Source: [Flexibacter] sp. ATCC 35103 (lineage in GTDB: Bacteria; Bacteroidota; Bacteroidia; Flavobacteriales; Flavobacteriaceae). From it: DNA of 64,000 nucleotides. The position numbers and the translations under genes were made by a program. The notes beneath the pieces were generated by a model. The model saw only the letters and a list, made by a program, of their open reading frames with translations. It searched no databases and had not been told where the DNA came from. Position 1 is the first letter of the stretch, and each line of letters begins with the position of its first letter. Of the stretch, positions 34,711 through 42,454 are shown in pieces. The DNA lies in assembly GCF_001975985.1 (NCBI RefSeq), contig NZ_MTQF01000007.1, positions 248,001 through 312,000 of the forward strand, in the 5' to 3' direction.

Positions 34711-35115
34711 TTATTTTTCTATTATCTCAATTTTTACAATAATTCCTCCACTTTTTTTATTTGAAGTAATATCCATAAAAGCTTTTTTAGATAAATCAAT
34801 TTCTCGTCCGTTTATAAAAGGACCTCTGTCGGTAACTTTTACAATAACGGATTTCTTGTTTATTTCGTTTGTGATTTTTAGCTGTGTCCCAAAAGGAAAT
34901 TTTTTGTGGGCTGCAGTCAGTTTATTGTTGTCGAATCTTGTACCGCTTGCTGTTTTTCTTCCGTTAAATTTATCGTGATAATAAGATGCGTGTGCTTTTT
35001 CCTTGTATAATTTTAACTTCTCAATTTTAATGTCCTGATTTGGTAATGGTAAATTTTCTTGTGCAATGGTTGTCAATGAGATAGTAAAAAATAGGTGCAA
35101 TAATAAGATTTTCAT
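34711..35115 (-). CDS. RlpA-like double-psi beta-barrel protein
   Basis: A 134-residue exported protein with a signal peptide (MKILLLHLFFTISLTTIAQ) and a single RlpA-like DPBB domain. Key pieces are ASYYHDKFNGRKTASGTRFD (about 42-61), TAAHKKFPFGT, and VTDRGPFINGREIDLSKKAF. RlpA proteins are septal-ring lytic transglycosylases acting on glycan strands without peptide stems, or structural DPBB proteins. The SPOR domain of classical RlpA is absent. I start at ATG 35115 because the signal peptide begins there; the upstream 14 codons do not look like protein. Confidence 0.87.
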   Translation of the reverse strand: MKILLLHLFFTISLTTIAQENLPLPNQDIKIEKLKLYKEKAHASYYHDKFNGRKTASGTRFDNNKLTAAHKKFPFGTQLKITNEINKKSVIVKVTDRGPFINGREIDLSKKAFMDITSNKKSGGIIVKIEIIEK

Positions 35116-35313
35116 TTCTATAAATTTTCTGAGTTTTGCGCAAAGAGAGCTATTCACAACAAAACTGACAGATCATAGAAAGGTATATTTATAGTATAAA
35201 AAGACATTTTTTATTTTATTCAAGTTCTAAAATGAATAAGTGATTTTTAAATATTTAAACAAAAAAAGAGACTCTTTCGAACCTCTTTGTCTTAATAATA
35301 TGTTTTATAAAGC

Positions 35314-35739
35314 TTATTTCGTCTTTAATAAATTTTCCAGATATTCGTTTTTATCTTTTTCGGCTTGCAATAAACGTTCATAAAGTGTTTTGATTTCTTC
35401 ATGAGCTTCTACCAATTTATCAAGCGGATTAAAGGTACATGCATTCAGGTTTCCAAAATTAGCGCCCTGACTATTACTGAAATCATTATCAGTAAAAGTA
35501 TTAAAATAGTTAATCATGTTTTCTTCTGAGAAATTTTTAATTGCTTCTACAGTCACACCAAGTGCTTTAGCAACATCAGCGAGTTTTTCGTCGTCTATTG
35601 TTTCGCTGTTTTCAATGGCAGATATCATTTGCTGACTTATCCCGAGAGCTTGTGCCAAAGCTTCCTGCTTCATGTCTTTAAGTTCACGAATACGGCTAAT
35701 CTTGCGTCCTATATGACTTGGTTTTGTTAATGTGCTCAT
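35314..35739 (-). CDS. XRE-family transcriptional regulator
   Basis: A 141-residue DNA-binding protein. The HTH covers about 9-68: ISRIRELKDMKQEALAQALG, then ISQQMISAIENSETIDDEKL. A middle Asn/Asp/Phe-rich stretch (about 75-105) is followed by a C-terminal coiled coil (LVEAHEEIKTLYERLLQAEK). This layout is common for flavobacterial helix-turn-helix regulators of unknown target. It stands alone; a weak hairpin with a T run lies downstream at about 35262-35291. Confidence 0.85.
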   Translation of the reverse strand: MSTLTKPSHIGRKISRIRELKDMKQEALAQALGISQQMISAIENSETIDDEKLADVAKALGVTVEAIKNFSEENMINYFNTFTDNDFSNSQGANFGNLNACTFNPLDKLVEAHEEIKTLYERLLQAEKDKNEYLENLLKTK

Positions 35740-35963
35740 AGCTCAAAGATAATAATTAGAAATAATAAATTAAGGAAATGGTAAAATACATACTCATTAC
35801 TTTACGATACCAATAAAAGAAATGCAATAATAAACTGCATTACTCATGTGTATGAAACAAAAATACAATTTTTCATACACTTTTAATGTTGAAAGTAATT
35901 GATAATGTTGTTGATTTTGATTTGTGAGTTTTTCATTTAAGAATGCGACACTCTTTATAAAAT

Positions 35964-36222
35964 TCTGGAGGAATGTTTTATTTTGTAGCCGCAGATTTTA
36001 ATCTGCTGAAGATTAATTATAAAGCAAAAAAAAAGTCTTTTCAAATAAATGAAAAGACTTTTGTCGGGGTGGCAGTCCCGAAACCTTTCGGGAGAACCTG
36101 CGATCTTCCCGATTTTCAATCGGGACGCGATAACCTTTCCTTGATTGTTAGTATTTAAAATTCCGGAGGAATGATTTATTTTGTAGCGGGAGATTTTAAT
36201 CTGCTGAAGATTAATTATAAAG
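35964..36222. repeat. Direct repeat pair flanking the first tRNA-like copy
   Basis: About 60 bases at 35964-36022 recur at 36162-36221 with few differences. Both contain GAGGAATG, then AGATTTTAATCTGCTGAAG and TTAATTATAAAGC. Each copy runs directly into an A tract, terminator hairpin and tRNA-like unit. The region left of it (35740-35963) is AT-rich and holds no gene that I can see. Confidence 0.75.
36064..36135 (-). pseudogene. Decayed tRNA-Pro copy 1 with hairpins in the T loop and anticodon arm
   Basis: On the minus strand this unit keeps the D-arm end GGTTATCGCG and the acceptor 3' strand CACCCCGA. The anticodon arm is replaced by a TCCCGATT/AATCGGGA hairpin (36107-36125). A second hairpin, TCCCGAAA/TTTCGGGA (36076-36093), interrupts the T loop. 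The 5' acceptor strand is missing. It cannot fold as a working tRNA. Confidence 0.7.
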
Positions 36223-36263
36223 CAAAAAAAAAAAAGTCTTTCAAATAAATGAAAAGACTTTTG

Positions 36264-36330
36264 TCGGGGTGGCAGGATTCGAACCTGCGGCCTTCCCGAT
36301 TTTCAATCGGGACGCTATCACCGTTTAGTA
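36264..36330 (-). pseudogene. tRNA-Pro 3'-half copy 2
   Basis: The T arm, variable loop and acceptor 3' strand match the intact tRNA-Pro at 36526-36600 exactly through GGCC. The anticodon arm is the TCCCGAT/ATCGGGA hairpin (36294-36312), and the 5' half is replaced by unrelated sequence (GTTTAGTATTTGTCATTA on the plus strand). If read as a tRNA the loop would show GAA, but there is no 5' acceptor strand. Confidence 0.75.
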
Positions 36331-36395
36331 TTTGTCATTAATTGAGTTTAAAGCAAAAAAAAAAAAGTCTTTTCAAATAAATGAAAAGACTTTTG

Positions 36396-36462
36396 TCGGG
36401 GTGGCAGGATTCGAACCTGCGGCCTTCCCGATTTTCAATCGGGACGCTATCACCGTTTAGTA
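36396..36462 (-). pseudogene. tRNA-Pro 3'-half copy 3
   Basis: Nearly identical to copy 2 and one 131-132-bp unit to its right, including the A tract, terminator hairpin, T arm and the TCCCGAT/ATCGGGA hairpin (36426-36444). The 5' half is missing as in copy 2. Confidence 0.75.
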
Positions 36463-36490
36463 TTTGTCATTAGTTAAGTTTAAAGCAAAA

Positions 36491-36524
36491 AAAAAAGTCT
36501 TTCCAGAAATGAAAAGACTTTTTT
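36491..36524 (-). terminator. Terminator of tRNA-Pro
   Basis: Arms AAAAAAGTCTTT (36491-36502) and AAAGACTTTTTT (36513-36524) pair perfectly, directly after the tRNA 3' end on the minus strand. The same hairpin (AAGTCTTTTC/GAAAAGACTT) follows each decayed copy at about 36031-36063, 36232-36263 and 36364-36395. Confidence 0.8.
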
Positions 36525-36525
36525 G

Positions 36526-36600
36526 TCGGGGTGGCAGGATTCGAACCTGCGGCCTCCTGCTCCCAAAGCAGGCGCGATAACCGGGCTACGCTACACCCCG
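36526..36600 (-). tRNA. tRNA-Pro (anticodon TGG)
   Basis: A complete 75-nt cloverleaf on the minus strand. The acceptor stem is CGGGGTG/CACCCCG with discriminator A. The anticodon stem CCTGC/GCAGG encloses TTTGGGA, giving anticodon TGG. The T arm is GCAGG-TTCGAAT-CCTGC. CCA is not encoded. It is the only intact member of the four-unit array at 36.0-36.6 kb. Confidence 0.93.
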
Positions 36601-36745
36601 AAGATGTATTTGTTGTACTGCCCGTAAGCGGATGCAAATATAGTAATAAATTTGTTTTAGAAAAGAAAAATCTCAAAATAAATAAAACTTATTTTAAGAT
36701 AGTTATTTAGGATTTGATTTGGTGGTAATTTTTTATAATAAAGTT

Positions 36746-36753
36746 TACATTTG
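36746..36753 (+). promoter_or_regulatory. -7 box of trxB
   Basis: TACATTTG matches TAnnTTTG and lies 23 bases before the trxB ATG. The nearest TTTG upstream (36718-36721) is 24 bp away, longer than usual. Confidence 0.5.
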
Positions 36754-36776
36754 CATCACTTAAAACTATACATACT

Positions 36777-37724
36777 ATGTCAGATACAATCGAAAAAATT
36801 AAATGTCTAATTATAGGTTCTGGTCCGGCAGGTTATACTGCGGCTATTTATGCAGCCAGAGCTAATATGAATCCAGTTTTATATCAGGGAATGCAACCAG
36901 GCGGACAATTAACTACAACAAACGAAGTAGAAAATTTTCCGGGTTATGTTGATGGAGTTACAGGACCGGAAATGATGGTTCAGTTACAAGATCAAGCAAA
37001 ACGTTTTGGAGCTGATATTCGTGACGGATGGGCTACAAAAGTTGATTTTTCAGGAGATATTCATAAAGTTTGGATTAACGATGCTATTGAGCTGCACTGT
37101 GAAACTGTTATTATTTCTACAGGAGCATCTGCTAAATATTTAGGATTACCATCAGAACAACATTATTTGCAAATGGGTGGCGGAGTTTCGGCTTGTGCTG
37201 TTTGCGACGGATTTTTCTACCGTAATCAGGAAGTTGTAATCGTAGGAGCAGGAGATTCTGCTTGTGAAGAAGCACATTACTTGTCTAAACTTTGTAAAAA
37301 AGTGACGATGTTGGTAAGAAGCGAAAAATTCAGAGCTTCTAAAATTATGGAAGAACGCGTTCGTAAAACCGAGAATATCGAAATTTTAATGAACCACGAT
37401 ACTGTAGAAGTTTTGGGTGATAACCAAGTTGTTCACGCTATTAAAGCGCTTAACAAAACTACTGGTGAAGTTATCGAAATTCCTGCAACAGGATTTTTCG
37501 TAGCAATTGGTCACAAACCAAATACTGATATTTTTGCAAATTACATTAATCTTGATGAAACGGGTTATATCATTAATACTCCGGGAACATCTAATACAAA
37601 TGTACCAGGTGTTTTTGTAGCTGGAGATGCTGCAGATCATGTTTACCGTCAGGCAATTACTGCTGCAGGAACAGGATGTATGGCTGCATTAGATGCTGAA
37701 AGATATTTGGCAGCGCAGGAGTAA
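36777..37724 (+). CDS. trxB: Thioredoxin-disulfide reductase
   Basis: A 315-residue FAD/NADPH enzyme that keeps thioredoxin reduced in the cytoplasm. The FAD site is GSGPAGYTAA (14-23), the redox pair is Cys140 and Cys143 in SACAVCDG, and the NADPH site is VGAGDSACEEA. The C-terminal GVFVAGDAAD and QAITAAGTGCMAALDAE complete the FAD domain. Length is normal and all key residues are present. It is transcribed alone, away from the tRNA array, and ends at a strong terminator. Confidence 0.96.
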   Translation: MSDTIEKIKCLIIGSGPAGYTAAIYAARANMNPVLYQGMQPGGQLTTTNEVENFPGYVDGVTGPEMMVQLQDQAKRFGADIRDGWATKVDFSGDIHKVWINDAIELHCETVIISTGASAKYLGLPSEQHYLQMGGGVSACAVCDGFFYRNQEVVIVGAGDSACEEAHYLSKLCKKVTMLVRSEKFRASKIMEERVRKTENIEILMNHDTVEVLGDNQVVHAIKALNKTTGEVIEIPATGFFVAIGHKPNTDIFANYINLDETGYIINTPGTSNTNVPGVFVAGDAADHVYRQAITAAGTGCMAALDAERYLAAQE

Positions 37725-37735
37725 GTATTTTAAAA

Positions 37736-37761
37736 AGTCTCAGTTTTCAGTCTCAGTTTTC
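37736..37761. repeat. Tandem AGTCTCAGTTTTC repeat
   Basis: Two perfect 13-bp copies (37736-37748 and 37749-37761) after trxB. The reverse complement of about 24 bases of this tract recurs at 60302-60325 beside the pentapeptide gene. Confidence 0.6.
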
Positions 37762-37800
37762 AGTTTGAGGATTGTTGAAATTGAAATTATATAATATAAA

Positions 37801-37830
37801 AAAGTCCCATTCTTAATCGAATGGGACTTT
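37801..37830. terminator. Bidirectional terminator after trxB
   Basis: Perfect 12-bp arms AAAGTCCCATTC (37801-37812) and GAATGGGACTTT (37819-37830) with a 6-nt loop. A and T tracts on both sides serve trxB and the convergent DUF2807 gene. Confidence 0.9.
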
Positions 37831-37865
37831 TTTTATATAAGTTTTTAAGATTATTTACCGGAAAA

Positions 37866-38735
37866 TTATTCTAGTAAAGGTGCTTTTTCTTTTAGTTTGA
37901 TTGCGCCAGGCTTCTTAATAAGTTTTGCTTCTTCGGTAAAACGTGTAATATCAATTTTTGCGTTTCCAAATAAAGAAACTTCAGATTTGTCTCCGGCAGC
38001 GATTGAGATTGAATTTTCGGCCAAAACAGTTGCCACAGAAGAACCTTCTGTAGTAAGATTGGCTTCTTTTAAGGTGAATTTTGTTCCTGTAAAAACTGAA
38101 TTGTTATCTAACCTGATAGTAGCTTTTTCTGCAATACCTTCAATAGCAGCAGCGCCTTTTTGATATAAATCACATTTGAATTTTATAGCAGATACTAATG
38201 TTTTTATAGCTGAGTTTTTGCTCAATTGCAGGTTTGCATCTTCTGATTTTAAATTTAATTCGATTCTTGATTTATCATCTGCAAATAAGCTGAATTTTTT
38301 TGAGTTTACATTCAGGAATAATTTGGCATAATCAAAAGTATTAAACGTAATATCATCTAACTGAAGTTCCTGAATGGCATATACTACAGATTCATTTTTT
38401 GCAATTACAGTTTTTAATGATTTTGTATACGTAACGCGAACGACTAGTTTTTTGAAAATAGTACTTTCTTTTGAGGTATATAAACGAAGCACTTTTTCTC
38501 TCAAATCCATCGCAACGATATCATGCAAGTTATCATCGGCTTCAATTTTTATTTCATTTTTTTCTCCTCTTTCAAGGTATACTTCTAAATTATCATCGGC
38601 TTCGATTCCATCAAATTCTCCTACTTCTTTTATTGAAGTAGTTACGATTTTAGATCCTTTTATTTTTTCTCTTCTCTGACCAAAAGTTAATGTTGTAACC
38701 AATAGTAATAGGAGTAAGGCTGTATTTTTTTTCAT
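37866..38735 (-). CDS. DUF2807 (head-GIN) domain protein 2
   Basis: A 289-residue exported protein with signal peptide MKKNTALLLLLLVTTLTFGQ. The first DUF2807/GIN beta-helical block starts at VGEFDGIEADDNLEVYLERG (about 38-57), and a second set of short beta repeats fills about 150-265. It ends KLKEKAPLLE without a membrane anchor. Such proteins are thought to form right-handed beta-solenoids at the cell surface or in the periplasm; function is unknown. It follows the PadR-PspC-DUF2807 operon but is separated from it by a terminator hairpin (38758-38804), so it may be expressed at a lower level or separately. Confidence 0.83.
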   Translation of the reverse strand: MKKNTALLLLLLVTTLTFGQRREKIKGSKIVTTSIKEVGEFDGIEADDNLEVYLERGEKNEIKIEADDNLHDIVAMDLREKVLRLYTSKESTIFKKLVVRVTYTKSLKTVIAKNESVVYAIQELQLDDITFNTFDYAKLFLNVNSKKFSLFADDKSRIELNLKSEDANLQLSKNSAIKTLVSAIKFKCDLYQKGAAAIEGIAEKATIRLDNNSVFTGTKFTLKEANLTTEGSSVATVLAENSISIAAGDKSEVSLFGNAKIDITRFTEEAKLIKKPGAIKLKEKAPLLE

Positions 38736-38757
38736 TAATTCTAGATTTGATTTTCAC

Positions 38758-38804
38758 AAATATAAAAAAATCATCCACTTTCGATGAATGATTTTTTTAT
38801 ATTT
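38758..38804 (-). terminator. Perfect 17-bp hairpin between the two DUF2807 genes
   Basis: Arms 38758-38774 (AAATATAAAAAAATCAT) and 38788-38804 are perfectly complementary with a 13-nt loop and a built-in T tract. On the minus strand it follows the 38821-39552 gene. Confidence 0.8.
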
Positions 38805-38820
38805 AACAGATAAATATCGT

Positions 38821-39552
38821 TTACCCCTGGCTGATACTTCCTCCTGAATTCGAAGTTTTCTCGATTGTTTTTGGTGCAACATCATAATTGATGCTTCCTC
38901 CGCTGCTGGCTTCTGCTTTTAAACGTACTATTGCATGAACATTTGTACTTGCTCCGCTTGAAACATCTGCATCAACTTCGTTGGCCAGTAATTTGTTTGC
39001 ATTTATACTTGATCCGCTTGATGCTGAAGTTTTAACTGTTAATGCTTTTCCTTTTAAGCTAATAGTACTTCCGCTGCCTGAATCAACAGAAACGTTGTCG
39101 TATTCTATATTAATATCCAGTGTTGCAGCGCTTGAAGTTTCAAGATCAATATGCTCACCTTGCAAAAGTCCCTGACTCATTACGTTTGCAGCACTTGATG
39201 CTTCAAGTTTGTCAATATTTGGCATTTTTACCGTCACTTTTTTTGTAACATCTCTAAAAGAACCGCGCTTGCATTTAATAATCAGCGTTCCGTTTTCAAC
39301 TTTTGTAGAGATTTCTTTTTGTACATTATCATCAGCTTCAACAACAATTTCGGTTGAATCAGATTGAATAATTACCAGATCAATTGCATTGCTTACAGAG
39401 ATTTTTTGAAAATCTCCCTGTACGATTCTTTTTTCTTTAGTAACATTTCCGCTTCCTTCAATCGAGTTCACGTTAAAGTTACAAGAGGCAAACAATAATG
39501 CGGTAACAGTCGCAATAATGAATTTCGTAATATGAATGATTATTTTTATCAT
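38821..39552 (-). CDS. DUF2807 (head-GIN) lipoprotein 1
   Basis: A 243-residue lipoprotein with lipidation Cys24 in ALLFASC. The head-GIN domain starts at QGDFQKISVSNAIDLVIIQ (about 45-63). The rest consists of repeated short strands rich in Ser, Ala and Gly (ASSAANVMS, TSSAATLDI, SGSGSTISL, ASSGSSINA, SSGASTNV, SSGGSINYD). These are about 20 residues apart, as expected for a beta-solenoid. It sits 3 nt after the PspC-domain gene and is cotranscribed with it. It may act as the envelope-facing partner of the PspC protein. Confidence 0.87.
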   Translation of the reverse strand: MIKIIIHITKFIIATVTALLFASCNFNVNSIEGSGNVTKEKRIVQGDFQKISVSNAIDLVIIQSDSTEIVVEADDNVQKEISTKVENGTLIIKCKRGSFRDVTKKVTVKMPNIDKLEASSAANVMSQGLLQGEHIDLETSSAATLDINIEYDNVSVDSGSGSTISLKGKALTVKTSASSGSSINANKLLANEVDADVSSGASTNVHAIVRLKAEASSGGSINYDVAPKTIEKTSNSGGSISQG

Positions 39553-39555
39553 GGC

Positions 39556-41277
39556 TTAGTTAATTTTGATTATAACTCCGTTTTTATCAGTGGTTAGTCT
39601 TCCGTTGGTTTTTTTTCCGTTCAAAACTTCTTTTCCGTTTATTTTAATCGAAACTTCGTTTACGGTATCATTTTCAATATGGGTTTCTTCGGTTGTGTCT
39701 TCATAATCATTTTCTTCAGAGGGACAATTCAGACATTTAATTTTCGAACCTTCAACTTTATAGTTGTAATTACCACTAAAGTGTAAGTTGAAAAAATCAT
39801 TTTCTGAGTCATCATAATCCTGAACAGATGCATCTGGTTTGAACAATTGTCCTTCAGGCAGGTATAAATAAACATCAACTTCCTGACCTCTAAATTTGTT
39901 TTTTACGTCTGTAAGAAAATAATTATCCAAAATTAAATGATTTCCTTTAATCTCAAACTTATAATTAATTTTTTCTGCTCTTTGTTTTGCAGATATAAAC
40001 GAATTTCCTCTTGCACTTTTTTCTATTTGTATATAAGGAGAAGCTTCATCAGTGCGCAAAACATGCAAACGAACATCGTTTGAATATAATAATTGATTGT
40101 TAGCTGAATCTTGTACGAATTCAAATTCTCTGTAATGGTTCAGGTCTTTTGCGTAATAATCATTGTATCTGAATTTTACAAACAATGTATCTTTCGTTGT
40201 AATGTTAAGTGCTTTTTTCTCTACTGTTTTATTGTCGTATGATATTTCTGTAGCTTGTTTAATCCCAATACTAATTGCGATTGCAACTGCAATAATCCAG
40301 ATTGCTAACAACGTATATTTTACAATGTTCCCTATAGATTTTAGGTTTGGAGATAACAATTTGAAACCTAAAAGTGTCAAAAAGAAAAACGGAATCCCAA
40401 CGGCAAAGAACATTAATAAACCAAATGACCAGATAGGATAATCAGTAAAGTTTCCTGCTTCTACAAAATTTTGCCAAGGAAAATCAACAAATACATTGGT
40501 TCCTAAAGTAAATACTCCAATCAATAACATGATCAAAACACTAATTCCGGACATGATTAAGATTACGCCTAAAAACTTAGCAAAGATTTTAAAAACCGTC
40601 ATAACAAAGTCTCCAAATGAACTACTTATTCTCTCAGCTCCTGACTTTACCTGGTTTCCCATTGCATCATAATCTGCATTTTTGAATTTATTAGATAAAG
40701 ATTCAATTTCTTCACGAACTTTTTTCTCAATGTTCGAAATTGTAACCGGTTCACCAGTCATTTCAAGTTTTTCTGATGTTGTAACCGCTTCCGGAGTTAC
40801 AATCCAAAGAACGAAATAAGCTAAAATACCAGTTCCAAAACCTGCAAAAACAAATACTAAGAATAGAATTTTTATCCATACAGCATCGATTCCAAAATAA
40901 TGACCTAAACCAGTTGCAACACCACCAATCATACCTTTTTCTTTATCACGGTATAATTTTTTATGTTTTCTTGATCCGTATTCGTTAAAAGACTGATTAG
41001 ATCTTTCTTCGTCTTCCAGAATGTAATCTTCCGGTTGTCCCATTACTACAATCACTTCATCAACATCTTTCAGTCCTACAACATGTTTGTCGCTTTTTTG
41101 TTTCTCAATTAATAATTCAGATACACGCATTTCGATATCCTTAATGATTTCGTCCTGACCGGATGAGTTATTTAGGGATCGTTTTATTGCGTCAAAATAG
41201 CGTGTCAATTTTAAATATGCATCTTCATCTATGTGAAAAACCATACCGCCTAAGTTAATATTTACTGTTTTGTTCAT
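39556..41277 (-). CDS. PspC-domain membrane protein
   Basis: A 573-residue protein. The N terminus (MNKTVNINLGGMVFHIDEDAYLKL) starts a cytosolic domain (about 1-95) ending in VVMGQPEDY. The PspC domain follows (about 108-170): KLYRDKEKGMIGGVATGLGHY, then FLVFVFAGFGTGILAYFVLW. Three or four more helices (about 225-345) lead to a C-terminal periplasmic beta-rich domain (about 360-573). PspC proteins sense or counter envelope stress. The PadR gene lies 3 nt upstream and the DUF2807 lipoprotein 3 nt downstream, so this is a tight operon. Confidence 0.9.
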   Translation of the reverse strand: MNKTVNINLGGMVFHIDEDAYLKLTRYFDAIKRSLNNSSGQDEIIKDIEMRVSELLIEKQKSDKHVVGLKDVDEVIVVMGQPEDYILEDEERSNQSFNEYGSRKHKKLYRDKEKGMIGGVATGLGHYFGIDAVWIKILFLVFVFAGFGTGILAYFVLWIVTPEAVTTSEKLEMTGEPVTISNIEKKVREEIESLSNKFKNADYDAMGNQVKSGAERISSSFGDFVMTVFKIFAKFLGVILIMSGISVLIMLLIGVFTLGTNVFVDFPWQNFVEAGNFTDYPIWSFGLLMFFAVGIPFFFLTLLGFKLLSPNLKSIGNIVKYTLLAIWIIAVAIAISIGIKQATEISYDNKTVEKKALNITTKDTLFVKFRYNDYYAKDLNHYREFEFVQDSANNQLLYSNDVRLHVLRTDEASPYIQIEKSARGNSFISAKQRAEKINYKFEIKGNHLILDNYFLTDVKNKFRGQEVDVYLYLPEGQLFKPDASVQDYDDSENDFFNLHFSGNYNYKVEGSKIKCLNCPSEENDYEDTTEETHIENDTVNEVSIKINGKEVLNGKKTNGRLTTDKNGVIIKIN

Positions 41278-41280
41278 GAC

Positions 41281-41613
41281 TTATTGATTTTGATTGGTGA
41301 TTAGATTTACGGCGTCAGACAATTCTGTCCAGGTTCCGCTAAGTTCGTTTAAAAATGTTTGTCCTATTTCGGTTAATCCATAATATTTTCGTGGTGGTCC
41401 TGAAGTCGATTCTTCCCAACGATAATTAAGCAAGCCGTCGTTTTTCAGCCTAGTCAAAAGTGGATAAACTGTTCCCTCAACAACTAGTAATTTTGCGTTT
41501 TTTAAAGTGTCTAATATTTCTGATGTGTATGCGTCTTTTTCTTTTAATACAGATAAGATGCAAAACTCAAGAACACCTTTGCGCATCTGTGCTTTTGTGT
41601 TTTCAATGTTCAT
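41281..41613 (-). CDS. PadR-family transcriptional regulator
   Basis: A 110-residue winged-helix regulator. The PadR core reads QMRKGVLEFCILSVLKEKDAY (9-29), VVEGTVYPLLTRLKNDGLL (about 44-62) and SGPPRKYYGLTEIG. It belongs to the small PadR-s2 type with little C-terminal extension. It leads the PspC-DUF2807 operon and most likely represses it. A TGATGATTGATG microsatellite lies upstream at about 41653-41683 and could influence the promoter. Confidence 0.92.
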   Translation of the reverse strand: MNIENTKAQMRKGVLEFCILSVLKEKDAYTSEILDTLKNAKLLVVEGTVYPLLTRLKNDGLLNYRWEESTSGPPRKYYGLTEIGQTFLNELSGTWTELSDAVNLITNQNQ

Positions 41614-41743
41614 AATTTCATTTTGTTTTTTTTTGATTGAACAATTCGTTTTTTGATTGATGATGATGATTGATGATTGATTGCGAAACGATCCTTGTTG
41701 ATTGCCTGTAAAGTTTCGACTATAACTTTTAATTTTTAGTAGA

Positions 41744-42199
41744 TTACTTTATAAAAGGAATCGTTAACGGATATTTATAAAATTCACCGTTTGAAGTTTT
41801 TATTGAAGCGTAAATCACTAAAAAGAATTCTACAAATTTTAATAATCCAAAAAGTAAAACTGCCGTTGCTCCAATACTTAAAATTCCAATATTTCCATCA
41901 ATATTAAGATTTCTGATGATTAAATCTTCATCGTTAAAAACCGTGTTGATTGGCAGGTTTTTTAAAAGTACAAACGCAAAGATTGGAATTGCAATTAAGG
42001 CCAGAATTAAGGTGTAAAGCAAAAGGCTTAATTGAAAGTTTAACGTTTGTTTTCCGCTATAATTTACAAATTCTGATTTGTCTTTGTAACTCGTCCAGAT
42101 TAATATTGGGAAAATATAATTCCCAAACGGAATGATGTATTGGCTTAAAGTGCTTAAGTGTGTGAACGTTGCAATGTTCTTTTCTGATGTTGTTTCCAT
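41744..42199 (-). CDS. DUF4870 family membrane protein
   Basis: A 151-residue protein with three to four hydrophobic helices. DUF4870 marks are ATFTHLSTLSQYIIPFGNYIFPILIW (N-terminal helix region), SEFVNYSGKQTLNFQLSLLLY and a last helix before the KTSNGEFYKYPLTIPFIK tail. I choose ATG 42199 (METTSEK) over the in-frame ATG at 42223; both are possible. Function is unknown. It lies upstream of PadR in the same direction, separated by 130 nt that include the microsatellite. Confidence 0.85.
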   Translation of the reverse strand: METTSEKNIATFTHLSTLSQYIIPFGNYIFPILIWTSYKDKSEFVNYSGKQTLNFQLSLLLYTLILALIAIPIFAFVLLKNLPINTVFNDEDLIIRNLNIDGNIGILSIGATAVLLFGLLKFVEFFLVIYASIKTSNGEFYKYPLTIPFIK

Positions 42200-42406
42200 G
42201 ATGAGTGGTGTTGTTATTTGCATGATTAAAAGTATATAGTATTTTCTTATGCAAATATATGTCTAAAAGACAGTATCTTGTTTTGCATAGTACCAAATAT
42301 TAACATAATTTTAACAAAGTTGAAATTTAAAATTGGCCTATAATGTATTGAAAATCATCGGGAAGTATTGATTTTGTTGATCATTTATGAGAGTAAAAGC
42401 AATTTA

Positions 42407-42436
42407 TTGTGCGTGCATAGTTTTTTTGTATTTTTA
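42407..42436 (+). promoter_or_regulatory. Promoter of the DUF4442 gene
   Basis: TTG (42407-42409) and TATTTTTA (42429-42436) with a 19-bp spacer; the -7 box differs from TAnnTTTG at the last base. The ATG follows 18 nt later. An in-frame upstream ATG at 42440 is inside the likely transcription start. Confidence 0.5.
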
Positions 42437-42454
42437 CATGAAAAAATAAATCAC

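Noticed and set aside
35973..36158. 61-residue ORF on the plus strand over the tRNA-like copy
   Set aside because: It only translates repeat, terminator and tRNA sequence; so does the 36470-36676 minus-strand ORF.
36264..36462. Two tRNA-Phe genes (loop would read GAA)
   Set aside because: The 5' acceptor strand and D arm are missing, and the anticodon-like hairpin belongs to the dispersed TCCCGA family.
36021..36525. CRISPR-like array of repeats at about 131-bp steps
   Set aside because: Units are far longer than CRISPR repeat-spacer units, consist of tRNA and terminator sequence, and have no unique spacers or cas genes.
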